NCBI GenBank assembly: GCA_019925795.1
Contig: CM034298.1
Location: forward strand, 47,270,365-47,334,364
Length of the DNA stretch: 64,000 nucleotides
DNA from: Dendrobium chrysotoxum
Taxonomy: Eukaryota > Streptophyta > Magnoliopsida > Asparagales > Orchidaceae
Reading direction: 5' to 3'
Position 1 is the stretch's first letter, and every line of letters begins with the position of its first letter. Under the pieces are notes generated by a model, which had not been told where the DNA came from, ran no database searches, and saw only the letters and a list, made by a program, of their open reading frames with translations. Below, one piece after another: positions 13,690-24,776 of this stretch. The translations under genes and the position numbers were made by a program.

Positions 13690-14500
13690 AATTTTTGAAT
13701 GTACTATTCTTCTTTTCTTTCTTTCTTTAAATATTCATTTTATAACTTTTTTCATACTTCTTTTCTTTTCATTCTCGTATAGTACATATTTAATGATTTT
13801 GAATATAAGTTCTACTTATATCCTCTTGCAATCTTTATTATTTTAATGTAAGGATTTAATAAGATCATTAGTTCCAATTTCAAGTTACCATGATTTCCAA
13901 TTTTTAGCTGCTCATATCTATTCTTTAACCTTAATTATTCATCTTTCAATTTAAAGGTCAATGTATTAATGTCTAACCTATAAATTCAAGTCAAGTCAAT
14001 AGCTTAAATGATCTAAGTTAGTTAATTATTAAGTTTTTTAAACTATAAATTATAATGTAGTGTTCATTCAAATTATAATCTAGCATTTTATTATTATCCT
14101 AATTTTATATAATTTTTAATTATCTTTTTTTTTTGCTAAATAAATAATAAAAAAAGTATAGATCTCAGTAGAAGAAAATAAAAAAAGTTTTAAGCATAAG
14201 GAGAATAAATCAATTGTAAATACAAATAAATGGTAACTATAATTAATAACACATGCTTCTTAAATAAATAATAAAGAAGCACACAACATGTGATACACTA
14301 CAAATAAGGCAAACTAGTGCTTAAGGTACCACTCTACTAATCTAAATGACTCTGGCTCTCATGGCCATCACTACATCACCACCATAACAAATCATCAAAA
14401 CAATTGGGATCTCCCCCAAAGATAAAGAAATGAAAAAGCAACAAAAGAAAAACATGCTACAAACCAAGGGTAACATATATCTACTCTCTCTCCTCCAACT
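13690..14500 (-). other. Athila 3' non-coding region
   Basis: No frame is supported. The stretch 14040-14140 resembles 54440-54570 (attttta...taatttttaatt runs), and the run gatctcccccaa near 14408 mirrors gggggagatctcc at 39121. It is therefore the non-coding part between the env-like frame and the 3' LTR. Confidence 0.45.
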
Positions 14501-14565
14501 CAACCAAAATAATAAGAAGACTCTTAGCCAAAATAATGATCATCCTCTTCCTCATCATCATCGTC

Positions 14566-14985
14566 CGTAAGGTTTCAATCTAAGACCATTAACCTTTAAA
14601 ATATGAAAAGACTTTTCATCCTAAATTTTTAGAGCACCATATGAATATATTTTAATAACAGTAAATGGCCTGGTCCATCCAGACTTAAGTTTTCCATGAT
14701 AAAATTTTTTTCAGAAATAAAAAAGTCAAACATCTTGACCATAAGAAAATTCATATTTGTGAACCTCACTCCCACGCAATATCTTTATTTATGCATTGTA
14801 AATCTTTATATCTTCATAAACCTAATTTTTAAATCCTTTCTATTAGTCTATAATAGAAGAACTCTAGATGTTCAAAATAGAAATGAATCTTCATTGTCAG
14901 AGAGAAATTCATTCCTCTTTAAGGAAGAATGTTTTCTCTTATTTTCATCCATTATCTTAGAAGCTTAAGAAAGATAAAAAATAAA
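14566..14985 (-). pseudogene. pol: Athila integrase C-terminal fragment
   Basis: On the - strand, pieces such as GPFTVIK, YSYGALKI and KVNGLRLKPYG give the GPY/F-like tail found after Athila integrase. It is the only pol remnant in Athila-3. It runs almost directly into an acidic stretch (DDDDEEEDD-like, about 14520-14560) that elsewhere ends the env-like frame, so the env-like frame has been deleted between them. Confidence 0.6.
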
Positions 14986-15184
14986 CAAGAATACTAACCC
15001 AGGAATAACTCTCACAAAGTTAAAAAGAAAAATAAAACTAACAAAACTTATCTTTCATAGCTAAACTGATCTCAGTACTACACCGTTAGTTAGATTTTCA
15101 TTTTTTTTTACAATAAAACTAATGATCAAATAAATATGAAAACTATAGTAATCTACATGTCATACATGAATACAAAGATGGGTT

Positions 15185-15854
15185 TCCTTCCAAATAATGC
15201 TAAGTTTATAGTCTTCATCTAAACTTGCCAAGATTTATTAATTTTGCTAGGGTACATCACTACAAATTCTCAAGTGGTTTCCACTATGAACTTTTTCTTT
15301 CCCCTTTGGATTAACTTCACTGTTGCAAGGCAATGATCCAAGAAATCTACTACTAAATGAGATTGCAAGTTGTCTTAATTGAGTTTCCAAATTTTTAATA
15401 GAAGAAGCTTAACTTTACAATTGAGTTTTTAACTGATTCACTAGCTCTTTCAAGTGTGACTTTCTATTTCAAACTAATTATTTTTTATTAAATCCCAGAG
15501 TATAAGAAGGCCTAGGATTAGCAACAAGTTGCTGAGGATTGTTCCAATTTCCACCTTGCTTATATTGACAAGAATACCATTGACTATTACCACCAACATT
15601 TTTATTCAACCAATTTAAATCTGAATGGTTCCTCCAACCTTGATCATATGTATTGGACTGGAGATTATTTTGTCTTACCATTAAATTTATATTTTTAATC
15701 CCTTTCCCCCCATTATCTTCATTATTTTTCAAATCTTAATCCTTCAACTATATAGATAATCAAGATATTGATCATGAGTTTACTCCTATTGTGTTCAATT
15801 TCTTGGAAATTGCTGCAACTTGTATAATTAGAATTGACAAGGCATATAATTCAT
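15185..15854 (-). pseudogene. gag: Athila gag C-terminal relic with linker
   Basis: An 84-codon open stretch at 15478-15732 reads QGWRNHSDLNW, then NNPQQLVANPRPSYTLGFN, matching the C-terminal part of Athila gag. It also matches the copy at 36905-37070 in Athila-1 (QGWRNHPNFS, then PQQYIVNPRHFYALG). Below it the frame continues with stops to a linker copy near 15185-15225. The upstream end is cut by the LINE insertion at 15855. Confidence 0.75.
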
Positions 15855-15867
15855 AGATTATGGCTCT
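15855..15867. repeat. LINE target-site duplication, left copy
   Basis: AGATTATGGCTCT here is repeated exactly at 22248-22260, straight after the LINE poly-A tail. A 13-bp duplication flanking an A-tailed element is the hallmark of target-primed reverse transcription. Confidence 0.9.
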
Positions 15868-15910
15868 TTTGTAATCAAAAACTTTATTGGGAATAATTGT
15901 AAACAGAGAG

Positions 15911-15956
15911 AGAAGCTCCACAATTCTAGAGAGAGAAGCTCCACAATTCTAGAGAG
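15911..15956 (+). repeat. 23-bp tandem repeat in the LINE 5' leader
   Basis: Two adjacent copies of a 23-bp unit that begins agaagctccacaattctag. The repeat lies about 70 bases upstream of the ORF1 start codon. Iterated 5' units act as promoters in some mammalian L1 elements; here that role is only a guess. Confidence 0.85.
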
Positions 15957-16023
15957 AGACTTAGCAAGATTCAAATTTTCTTCTTCCCAGGTTCTTTCGG
16001 TTTTCCCGGCTGAGGCTGCGAGC

Positions 16024-18107
16024 ATGGCGGCAGGAGGCCGCCGGCCATCTTGGGCTTCGGATTTGGATGGCTCCGCCGTCCCAAACTTAAAACCAGAAAT
16101 ATTTGGTAATTTGAATGGTGTTCAGAATGAGAATGGACGAAATCTTGATGCAGGTCTTCGCAGCAAATCTAATGGAGGTATTGTCATTTCTGAGTCGTTA
16201 GTTTCTCGCATTACCCCATTAAAACATGTGGAAGGTAAGGGCAAAGGTATCGCTTTGGATTTAGATTGCAATACCCCACAAATTAAGAAAAATACTGCTT
16301 TTTCTTCAAAAAATATGGATCCCGATGCTTCTTCTTCGAGTATGAACATTTTTGTTAATTGATTTGGACATTCAAATTATATCCCTGTCCATGGCAGTAA
16401 GATAAATGCGAATGATCTGAATGTGGTAAACAAAAATACTCATAATCCAATTGGGAAACCTAGTGATTCGAAAGGAATAGCAGGGGATATAATTGATGGC
16501 AGTGCGTTGCAAGTGTCTGAGGTATTGCCTGGTTACAAGGTTGCAGTTAACAGTGGGGATAATCCTTGGAAGAAACCAGCTTATATCAAGATCAACTTTG
16601 ACTGCAGTAATATAATTCTATCAGAGGATGGGAAAGAAATTAAGCTAAATGAAGCTGCTGAAATGGAGAATGCCAAGAAACTTGAATTTTCTATAGGTGC
16701 TAAGGTGTTTGGAAGTGTTTTACCATCTCATGTGGTAGCTTGGAACCTGAGAAGGCAATGGGCTTCTTTTGGAACGTTTCACTTTACAACTCTCGGTAAA
16801 GGCTGGTACTTGTGCTCCTTCAAGAATATGGCAGCAATGGAGGGTGTTCTTACAGGTGGGCCTTGGTTTGTCAATAACCATATTGTAGGAATGGAAATAT
16901 GGTCTACTAAGTTTTCTCCAAACTCTTTAAAAGGTTTGTCATCTCCTATTTGGATAAGAATGCCCCACTTGCCTTTGCATTGTTGGGATGAAAATAATGT
17001 AGCTTTGATAGCTTCTATGGGGGAACTCCTTTGATGATGGATGGGAATATGTTTAGCTGGGGAAGGAGGGAATTTGCAAGGGTATGTGTGAGAATGGATT
17101 TACACAAACCACTTCCTGTAGGAGTTTGGGTGGATGGCTTGGTTGGAAGGTTCTACAAAAAAATTGAAAATGAAAGGATTGATTCATTGTGCTATGAATG
17201 TGGTTTGATTGGTCATAAATCAGAAGAGTGTAAGAACAAGAAGGTAGAAGAGGAGAAGGGAGGCATTGTTCCTTCTAGACAACCTGAGGTGGACATTGCT
17301 ATAGGAGACCAAGACATGGGAACTGTTGGTTCCTATGGACCTTGGATTCATGTGAATCAAGGTAGGAATAAGAGTAAATTCAATCCTTTTAATGTGAAGA
17401 GACGGGCTATGACAAAGCTTGGAACATTTGCTAGTATTCCTAATGAAAATAAAGGTCAGTCTGATATTATGATCAAAGTTGTAAAGGAGAGAAAGGGAAA
17501 CATTTTACAGCATAAACAAGTTGAGGAAGGAAACAATTTTGAAGGCATTAAGTCGGTTCAGGAGCAAAACACTTTGAGCTTGGACAATAAATTCCAAACC
17601 CTTTGTGATCAAGAGGAGGAGGACCAAGGCAATTCCAATAATTTCAACATAAGCATTGATCAAGACACAAATACAGTTCGTGAGCTGGAAGTTGAGGAAG
17701 GGGAACTAGTCTTGGATAATCCATCCAGTTATGCAGAAGATGCTTTGCCATTAAAGACTGTTGGGACAGACACTATTAGGAAATCCGGAACAAAGGAAGT
17801 AGACAAAGCCATGGGTAATGAAGCTCTGGTTCAGCCAGAGGATGCTGAAACTGCTAATGAAGTGGCTTGTGTTGAGGAGCAGGTGTCCTTACCTTGTAAA
17901 TCAGATATGTTTGGGAAGGGATGCTTGCGAACTCAGGTAAATCCTTCTAGATTATCTGCGAACTCAGGTTCTCCCTATCTAAAATTAGAATTTAGACTTC
18001 ATAAGGAATTGCAATCCTTGGGAAAGAATAATGTTATTAATCATGGTAGGAAGGTTGGTAGTAATGTTAAGAATAGGAAAGGGAGCAATCCTAGTTCCTA
18101 CCATTAA
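16024..18107 (+). pseudogene. LINE ORF1 protein (DUF4283 plus CCHC), broken
   Basis: ORF1 proteins of plant L1 elements bind the element RNA in a ribonucleoprotein. The start ATG at 16024 opens a frame that meets an in-frame TGA at 16360 and resumes in the same frame. A one-base shift near 17020-17030 moves the rest into another frame, which ends at 18107. The DUF4283-like core is at about 16675-17015 (KLEFSIGAKVFG, GKGWYLCSF, GGPWFV, LSSPIWIRMPHLPLHCW). A zinc knuckle of the form CX2CX4HX4C lies at 17190-17231 (CYECGLIGHKSEEC). The C-terminal third is acidic and low in complexity. Two lesions mean the product would be truncated. Confidence 0.88.
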
Positions 18108-21100
18108 TTGCTGCCATTGCTTTCTGGAACTGTCGGGGGGCTAGGAAGAAGGAGGCCTCCCATTATCTCAAGGAGTTCGTAAAAGATTTTGATGTATTTG
18201 TTTTTGGATTAGTAGAGACAAAATGCTCTACTGTTAATAGAGAGGATGCTAATAAGTTGATTGGGAAAGATTGGGATTTCTTTAATGATCCAGCAGAAGG
18301 CCTTTCAGGTGGCATTCTTATTTGTTGGAAAATGAAGTATGGTGCCTTTTCGGTTATTCATGCCTCTTCTCAAGTGGTTGTGGGTTGGTTCAAAGCTCCA
18401 AGCAAAGGGGAATGGCTGGTGAAATTTGTATATGGGAGTAGAGATATTTACAATAGAAAGAATCTATGGGATACCTTAGAGGCTTATTCAACTACTCAAC
18501 TTCCTTTTATAGTGGGAGGTGACTTCAATTGTGTTTTGTCCCAAGAAGAAAAAAGAGGAGGTAAAAGGTTTTTCTTCACCCAAGGACCTCAAGATATGAA
18601 AGAGTTTATGAATAAATGTGATCTTAAGGATATTGTGGTGATTGGACCTAAATTCACTTGGTGCAACAATAAAAAAGGAGGGGCTCGTATTTTGGAAAGG
18701 TTGGACCATTGCCTCCTTAATCAGGTGGCCTTGGCTAAAATAAATCCTACAATAGTACATCATCTTGGGAGGATCGCTTCAGATCATTGTCCTATCATTT
18801 TAAAACTCTTTAATTCAGGTTTTAAGGCTTCTAAAAATCAGAAGTTTGAAGATGTTTGGGTGTCTTTTGCTGCCTCTAACTACATTGTGGCTAAATCTTG
18901 GAGTAAACCGGTTGGGGAAGATGAGGTTGGGGTGCTGAATTTGAAATTCAAGAGAGTGTTGAAGGCTCTTTTCCATTGGAGCAAAGCAAAACACTCTAAT
19001 CTAAACAAGTTAAAAGAGAGGTTGAAGAAAGAAATAGGGGAATTGCCGGAAGAAGAAGCCAATTTTGGGACATTGTCTGATTTTCAAATCAGCTTGTTGA
19101 AAGCAAAGGTATTGGAGCTTAATTCTACCTTGGGCCGCCTAAATTCCTGGTGGAGACAAAGAGCTAAGGTCAAGTGGATGAGGGAATGTGATTCTAATTC
19201 CAACTACTTCCACTCGGTGGCAACTGCTAGGAGAAACAACAACTTTATACATCAAATTAAAGATGGCAATGGAGCTTTGACTGAAGACCAAGGGCAAATT
19301 GAAGAAATTATTTTGAAGTATTTCTCTAACAAATGGATGCTTTCTAAGAGTGTTCCTAATAGGTGGCCAACAATTACTAAGGTTCTTGAAGATGGTGATA
19401 TCAGAGGGCTTCAAGCTGATTTCGGGATAGAGGAGTTGGAGTCTGTTGTCCGCCAGCTTGAAGGTAATATTGCACCTGGTTTGGATGGCATTACATACTC
19501 TTTCCTTAAAAACTATTGGTCTATTATAAAAGATGATGTTTGGAGGGCCATTAGCTTATTTCTAAAAAATGGAGTCATGTGTGAAGAATGGAGGGAAACG
19601 ACTGTAGTGCTTATTCCAAAAATGATAAATCCAATGTTGCCTTCTAATTACAGGCCTATTAGTCTTTGTCAATCTATTTACAAGGTAGTTGCAAAGATGC
19701 TCTTGAATAGGTTGGTTGGGGTTATTCCTAAGCTAGTCTCGGAAAATCAGGTGGCTTTTGTCAAAGGGAGATCGATGTCACAGAATATCTTGCTAACCCA
19801 AGAGGTGTTTAGCAAATTTAGGTTCTCCAAAGAAAAAAGGGTCTATTGGCTATTAAAGTAGATATGGAACATGCTTATGATAGTATGGGCTGGATGACTT
19901 TGGAAAAGTATTAAAGGAGGCTGGGTTCCTTATGAAGTTCTCTAATTTGTTATTGCAATGTGTGAGGGATACTAAGTATTCTATTTTGTTCAATGGTGTC
20001 AATACCAGATGGATTCCGGCTAAGTGTGGCTTTAGGAAAGGCTACCCTCTTTCACCTCTTTTATTCATATTATGTTCCCAACTATTGACTGAAGCTTTCA
20101 ACCAAAGGGCAAACAATATTGGTATCAGAATTTCTCCTTCAGCAGAGAAAGTCTCTCACTTACTGTATGCTGACGACATCATCATTTTCTCTGAGGCAAG
20201 GCATAGAAATGCTAGGAAGATCATGAAAATTTTGAATGACTATAGTTGTTGGACGGGGAAAAATGTAAATGTGCAGAAATCATCTTTAATTTTTGGTAAG
20301 TCAGTAAGGAGAAGGACTTCTAAAGCTATTTCTAAAACTATGGGCATAAAAGTAGTTAAAGAAATGAATTATTTGGGAGTTCGTATGGCTTTGAGAAGGT
20401 TAAATTCTGTAGATTTTCAATTCCTGATCGAGAAGGCTTGTGAAAAATTTAATCTATGGGGTAACAGGTGTCTCACTTTATCAGGCAAACTTGTTCTCAT
20501 CAAATCTTCCATCTTAACTTTGCCCATCTTCCTTGCAACCCATTCCTTGGTTCCAATGGGGGTGTTGAAGGAACTAGACAAGTTATGTAGGGACTTTATT
20601 TGGAGGAAGCAAGACAAAAATAAGGGCCTTCACTTTATTGATTGGGAGATGTTGTGTAGAAATCAGGTGACCAAGGCGTTGTTTCAGCAGTAGACAAAAT
20701 TGATTCTTGGAGGGCCAAGTTTTATTGGAGCTTTATGTCCGATCCTGGATCTTTGCTAAATAGAACTCTAATAGCCAAATATGGAAATGATCTATGGAAT
20801 GCAGAAATTAAGGTTGGGAATTCAATCACCTGGAAGGTAATTATGAAGGGAGCAAAAGTATTGCATCAGATTTTGAGATGGAAGATAGCTGATGGGAGTT
20901 TTGTTAACACTACCAAAGACATATGGATCTTAGATAAGAGTATCGAAAGGTGGCCTACCTTTGTGGCTATGTTAAACGAAGATCAAGGATGCTTGAAACA
21001 CTTCATAAATGAAGGTAGCTGGAATGATCAAAAGCTGAAGAAGGTTTTCGGAAGGGATCTCATGGATCTGATTAAGTCAGTTCCAATTCATAGCAATCTT

Positions 21101-22189
21101 GCCTTTGATGAAAGGGAATTGTTGTTTAAACATACTGGGAAGACTTTGGCTGCCATCATCTTGGATCATAGCAGATTTCAAGATCAAGAAGATAAAAATT
21201 GGAAGTGGCTAAGGAATTTAAAATTGAGGCCTCGGGTGGAGCTGTTTTGGTGGAGGTTGGATCACAACGCAATTCCTTCATTTGAGTTCTTGATGCATAG
21301 GAGGTTGATTAGCTACAATGACTGTCCTAGAGGCTGCAGGGAAGTGGAAAATGCTGAACACATTGCAGTCCATTGCAGTTACCTTCAGAAGGTTTTGAAA
21401 CAACCTAATAACTGAGGTTATAACATGCCTGTTTTTCGTAATCTACAGGATTATTATAAGGAATTGGCTGGTTTGTCAAAGTCAAATCAATTTATGGGAA
21501 ATCTCTATTGTTCAGCGGTATTCATCACTTGGAAAAGTAGAAATAAATTGGTACATGGAGACAAAGAGGAAAGCATAAATGCAATTGCAGGAAATGCTAT
21601 CAGCTTGGCTGCCACTTCTTTCTCCTTTAATCCAATATCGGTCAACTGGGATTCTAATCAGCGTAAGCTGTCTTCGAATTCTTGGAATCCCCCTCCAACC
21701 AATTGGATTAAATATAATGTGGATTCTTCTCTAGATGGCACATACCAAGGAGGAGTAGGGGGTGTAATAAGAGATTGTAAAGGGAGATTTCTATTTGCTT
21801 TTGGATGCAAATGTGTGCATTGGGATAGCTCGGTTTTGGAGCTGCGATCCATTTTATCTTTGGGCAAAGTGGCTAAAGATTGGATGTATGAAGCTAAAGG
21901 CATCATCATTGAAGGTGATAATTTCAATATCATCAAGTTTGTGCAAAGAATAATGAATAAGGAGGTCAAGTTGCCGGCTAGATCCTACCAAGAAGATTTT
22001 TTCTTTCTTAGAAGGTTTAATCAAGTTATTATTCAAGATGTGAATAGGGAATGTAATAAGTTAGCTGATTATTATGCTAACATTGCTAAGTCTTCTGATT
22101 TTGTTTGGGATAGTTTAAACGATTATAACATTCCTCCTTTCTTTGTAAAGTTGTTAAAGGAGGACTGTGATAATTGTCACTTGTATTAG
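18095..22189 (+). pseudogene. LINE ORF2 (endonuclease, reverse transcriptase, RNase H), broken
   Basis: ORF2 would nick the target and copy the RNA. The open frame begins at 18095, overlaps the ORF1 end, and has no ATG before the conserved FWNCRGA at about 18122. Endonuclease motifs are LVETKC, GDFNCVLS near 18521 and SDHCPI near 18779. RT spans about 19400-20700 with YADD at 20166-20177. A zf-RVT-like region lies at about 21215-21395, followed by an RNase H domain at about 21700-22090 (VDSSLDG, IEGDN, NKLADYYA). Lesions are frameshifts near 19845, 19906 and 20675, and an in-frame TGA at 21413. Plant L1 elements with a terminal RNase H domain are known. Confidence 0.9.
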
Positions 22190-22234
22190 GCTCCTTTTTC
22201 TTTTCTTTTATAATATTGCTTCTAGCATTCTCTC

Positions 22235-22260
22235 AAAAAAAAAAAAAAGATTATGGCTCT
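22235..22260 (+). repeat. LINE poly-A tail and right target duplication
   Basis: Fourteen A residues (22235-22248; the last A is shared with the duplication) are followed by AGATTATGGCTCT, identical to 15855-15867. Confidence 0.9.
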
Positions 22261-22279
22261 CTTTTTTAGGTTTAACTTA

Positions 22280-23787
22280 TCGGGGCTATGGAGTGAACTT
22301 GTGAGTTGTATAAAAATCTAGGGCTCTATCACCCCTAAATAATACTTAGGTTTTCTTTGATGAAGATAATAATAAATATGCAAGTATACATGCCAAATCA
22401 AGTAATAATGTCATAGAGTAGAGTGTCAAACCAACAAGAAAGTATACTTGCAATAAACTACTACTATTTTCTCTAATTATAAAAATTATCTTACTAAAAT
22501 AAAAATGATATTTTTGGAGATTCTATCACTGAATAAAATAGTAAAATATTTAATATAATATTTAATTAAAGTGTTTTGAATTGATGATTATAAATTGCAA
22601 ATCTTTCCTAATGAGACTCTTCAAAGTAATGTGATTTTGAGCAATTGCATCCCTAGATATCTATCGAGCTTATAAGAGGGTGAAAAGGATATCTACTAAC
22701 CTTCTATAGTTATAATATCTCCTTAAGAACCTAGAATATTTTACATCTTATGTCATGGCTTGCAAAAATCATATCCCAATACTCCTAGTTATTCTTGCAT
22801 TCCTCCATTGAGGTTGTACATAGCACTAAATTTTAACTACACATATGGCCACTATGTACATTAAATAAACAGCAGGATAATATTGAAAACTTTTAATAGT
22901 TATAGAATAAGAGTCTTCATTAGTACTCAACATGAAGTTTATTTCATCAATTTAAAATAAGAGAATTATTTAGACAGAGAATGAATAATAATCAAACTCA
23001 TTATCATGAAACTCTTAGAAGAATGAAAATCCAAGACAGTTATATCACTATGTAGGGTTAATGTATCTCCTCTGCATTCCTTCACCCTTTTACTTACATA
23101 GTTGCTTCAAATAACACAGGCTAAACACACCAAATGATTGTATCTTATACTTCCCTAGCCTCCCTTAGATTTTACTCTAAGAAGGAACTAGAGAAGTACT
23201 CTTAAAAGTACTAAATTTACATAAGTGACTAAACTCACTTATAAACATAATATCATAACTATTTATAGAAATACATAAAAAGGCAACTAAGATTATGTCA
23301 CTTGAAATAATGGTGCCGCAGTGCCATTGAAGTGAACTAGTGCCTCGGTGTTGAAGCTTTTGCACTACCTCAATGCTTACTGATATGGAACAATTACTTG
23401 GTGAACAATCACATCTCTTCAATGATAGAATGTGGCCCTTGGAAGTTACAACTGCAACACCGTAGTTCTGTGGATAATTTTCAAAGAACTCAGTGCTACC
23501 AAGCTGAATGTTCAATGCAGTGGTGCTCAAAACATAGTGGCACTAATTTTTATGCCACTAGAACACTCATAAATTGAGAGGATGGCATTTTAAAGTCCCA
23601 AAATGGTGCTCTGGCAGTATTGATTCTGACACAGTGGCATTGTTTCATCGGGTGCTGTTGCATTATATGTTACTTTATATTGTTAATAATTTTGAGTATT
23701 TACTATTGAAAAATAACTAAACAGCACATTTTTAATGATATTTGAATGTAATAAAAAGTATATAATTTACACTTATCATGGGGGTCA
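22280..23787 (-). repeat. Athila-3 5' LTR
   Basis: The - strand LTR starts at 23787 (TGACCCCCATGATAAGTGTAAA) and resembles the Athila-1 LTR start (TGTTAAGTGTAAAC). It runs to about 22280. It matches relic 0 (1-1235) in reverse complement and 12690-13480 directly. The GCAC-rich part is at 23300-23660. The 117-codon open stretch at 23177-23530 is only this non-coding LTR read through and is not a gene. Confidence 0.7.
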
Positions 23788-24463
23788 ATCATTTTAGTGA
23801 GTCATAAGAGCTTTCGAGAAGTGCCACCTTATATTAAAATATTAGGATGGTCATGGGAGAGAAAGATACTTCATTTGAAGATCATCAGCCTTTCTTAATA
23901 TGGGAAAGAATAATTTTGGAGTAAGGAAGCAATGTGGAGAGTGAACTTATACTATCTGGGTAAAATTATTTTTACTTTGACTCTTGTACTTTCTATTTTA
24001 TGCAATCAATTAATTATGTGTTATTCTATTTTAATTCCATGCTTGGGTAATTCTATAGTTTTGGATTAATGGTGTGGATCCTTTATTAGTATTATGTAGA
24101 CTCTTATGCTTTAATTAATTAATTAATATTTTTAATATCACTCATTCTTAATTTAATATATATACTTACCATCTATAGAGTTAAAACATTGTCTGGTATA
24201 TTTACTCGATGGAGTAATATTGAAATAATTAGGAGTATTGAAATAGAACTCTTGCATACCTAGATATAGGATGTTTAGTGTCATAAAGTCTATGGAGAAG
24301 TAATAACTATAGGAGGGCCAAAAAACTTCCTTCAGTATCTTACAAGCTTGATGGAGATATAGTGTTTTATATTTTCTATTTCACAACCAACTTATAAGAG
24401 TCTACTTAGAAAATCTTTGAAACTTCATGAAAATTAGTCCAAAATATTTTATTAACTTGTATC
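23788..24463 (+). repeat. Athila-1 5' LTR, second piece
   Basis: It matches 52555-53244 of the 3' LTR in the same orientation, including gagtaaggaag.aatg.ggagagtg..ctt, ttgtgttattctattttaattccatg and gatggagatatagtg. It begins exactly where Athila-3 ends and stops at the copia A target GTATC (24459-24463). Confidence 0.75.
24459..24463. repeat. Copia A target duplication, left
   Basis: GTATC here and at 35494-35498 flank copia A. The unoccupied equivalent in the Athila-1 3' LTR is GCATC at 53240-53244, with matching sequence on both sides. Confidence 0.9.
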
Positions 24464-24776
24464 TGTTGAAATCAAGGATCCCGAGCACTTAATTTTGATG
24501 GTGACAACTAATACTTACTGAGTACATATAGACTTCCTTTAGATTACAAATGTTTAATCCTTGTATATGAGCACTAACATTTCAGGTCAGATGCACATTG
24601 CTAAAGATTGCTGGAGACTCAAACCGGGTAGAATAGGATATTGAAGAGTCTGTAATTTTTATTTCTTTATTTTTATTTTCTTGAGTCTGCCACAGAAGCA
24701 TGCATGTGAAAGGAGCAACCATGCACACATACAGGGGGAGAATTATTTTTTTAAATGATTAATTTTTTTTAAGCAA

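Larger units (their letters stand above)
15868..22247 (+). mobile_element. Full-length L1-type LINE
   Basis: The element is about 6.4 kb. It has a 5' leader with a short tandem repeat, ORF1 with a DUF4283-like domain and a CCHC knuckle, and ORF2 with endonuclease, reverse transcriptase, a zf-RVT-like region and a C-terminal RNase H domain. A 14-A tail and a perfect 13-bp target duplication bound it. Its coding GC is higher than in the surrounding Athila relics, and the mutations are few and countable. It is therefore much younger than Athila-3, which it interrupts. Confidence 0.93.
12690..23787 (-). mobile_element. Athila-3, rearranged Athila copy with a LINE inside
   Basis: The - strand 5' LTR spans about 22280-23787. 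The gag relic lies at 15300-15854 and is cut from the LTR by the LINE. A linker copy is at 15185-15225, an integrase tail at 14566-14985, an acidic env tail at about 14520-14560, and a 3' LTR starts at 12690. The outer bases form TG...CA on both ends. The flanks align with one uninterrupted site in the Athila-1 3' LTR near 52546-52565, giving a decayed target duplication (ATGAAT on the left, ATCAT on the right). The internal order (linker before the integrase tail) is abnormal, so the copy is rearranged. Confidence 0.6.

Noticed and set aside
16122..21969. Several - strand open frames of 60-103 codons across the LINE.
   Set aside because: They are shadows of ORF1 and ORF2 on the opposite strand and show no independent features.
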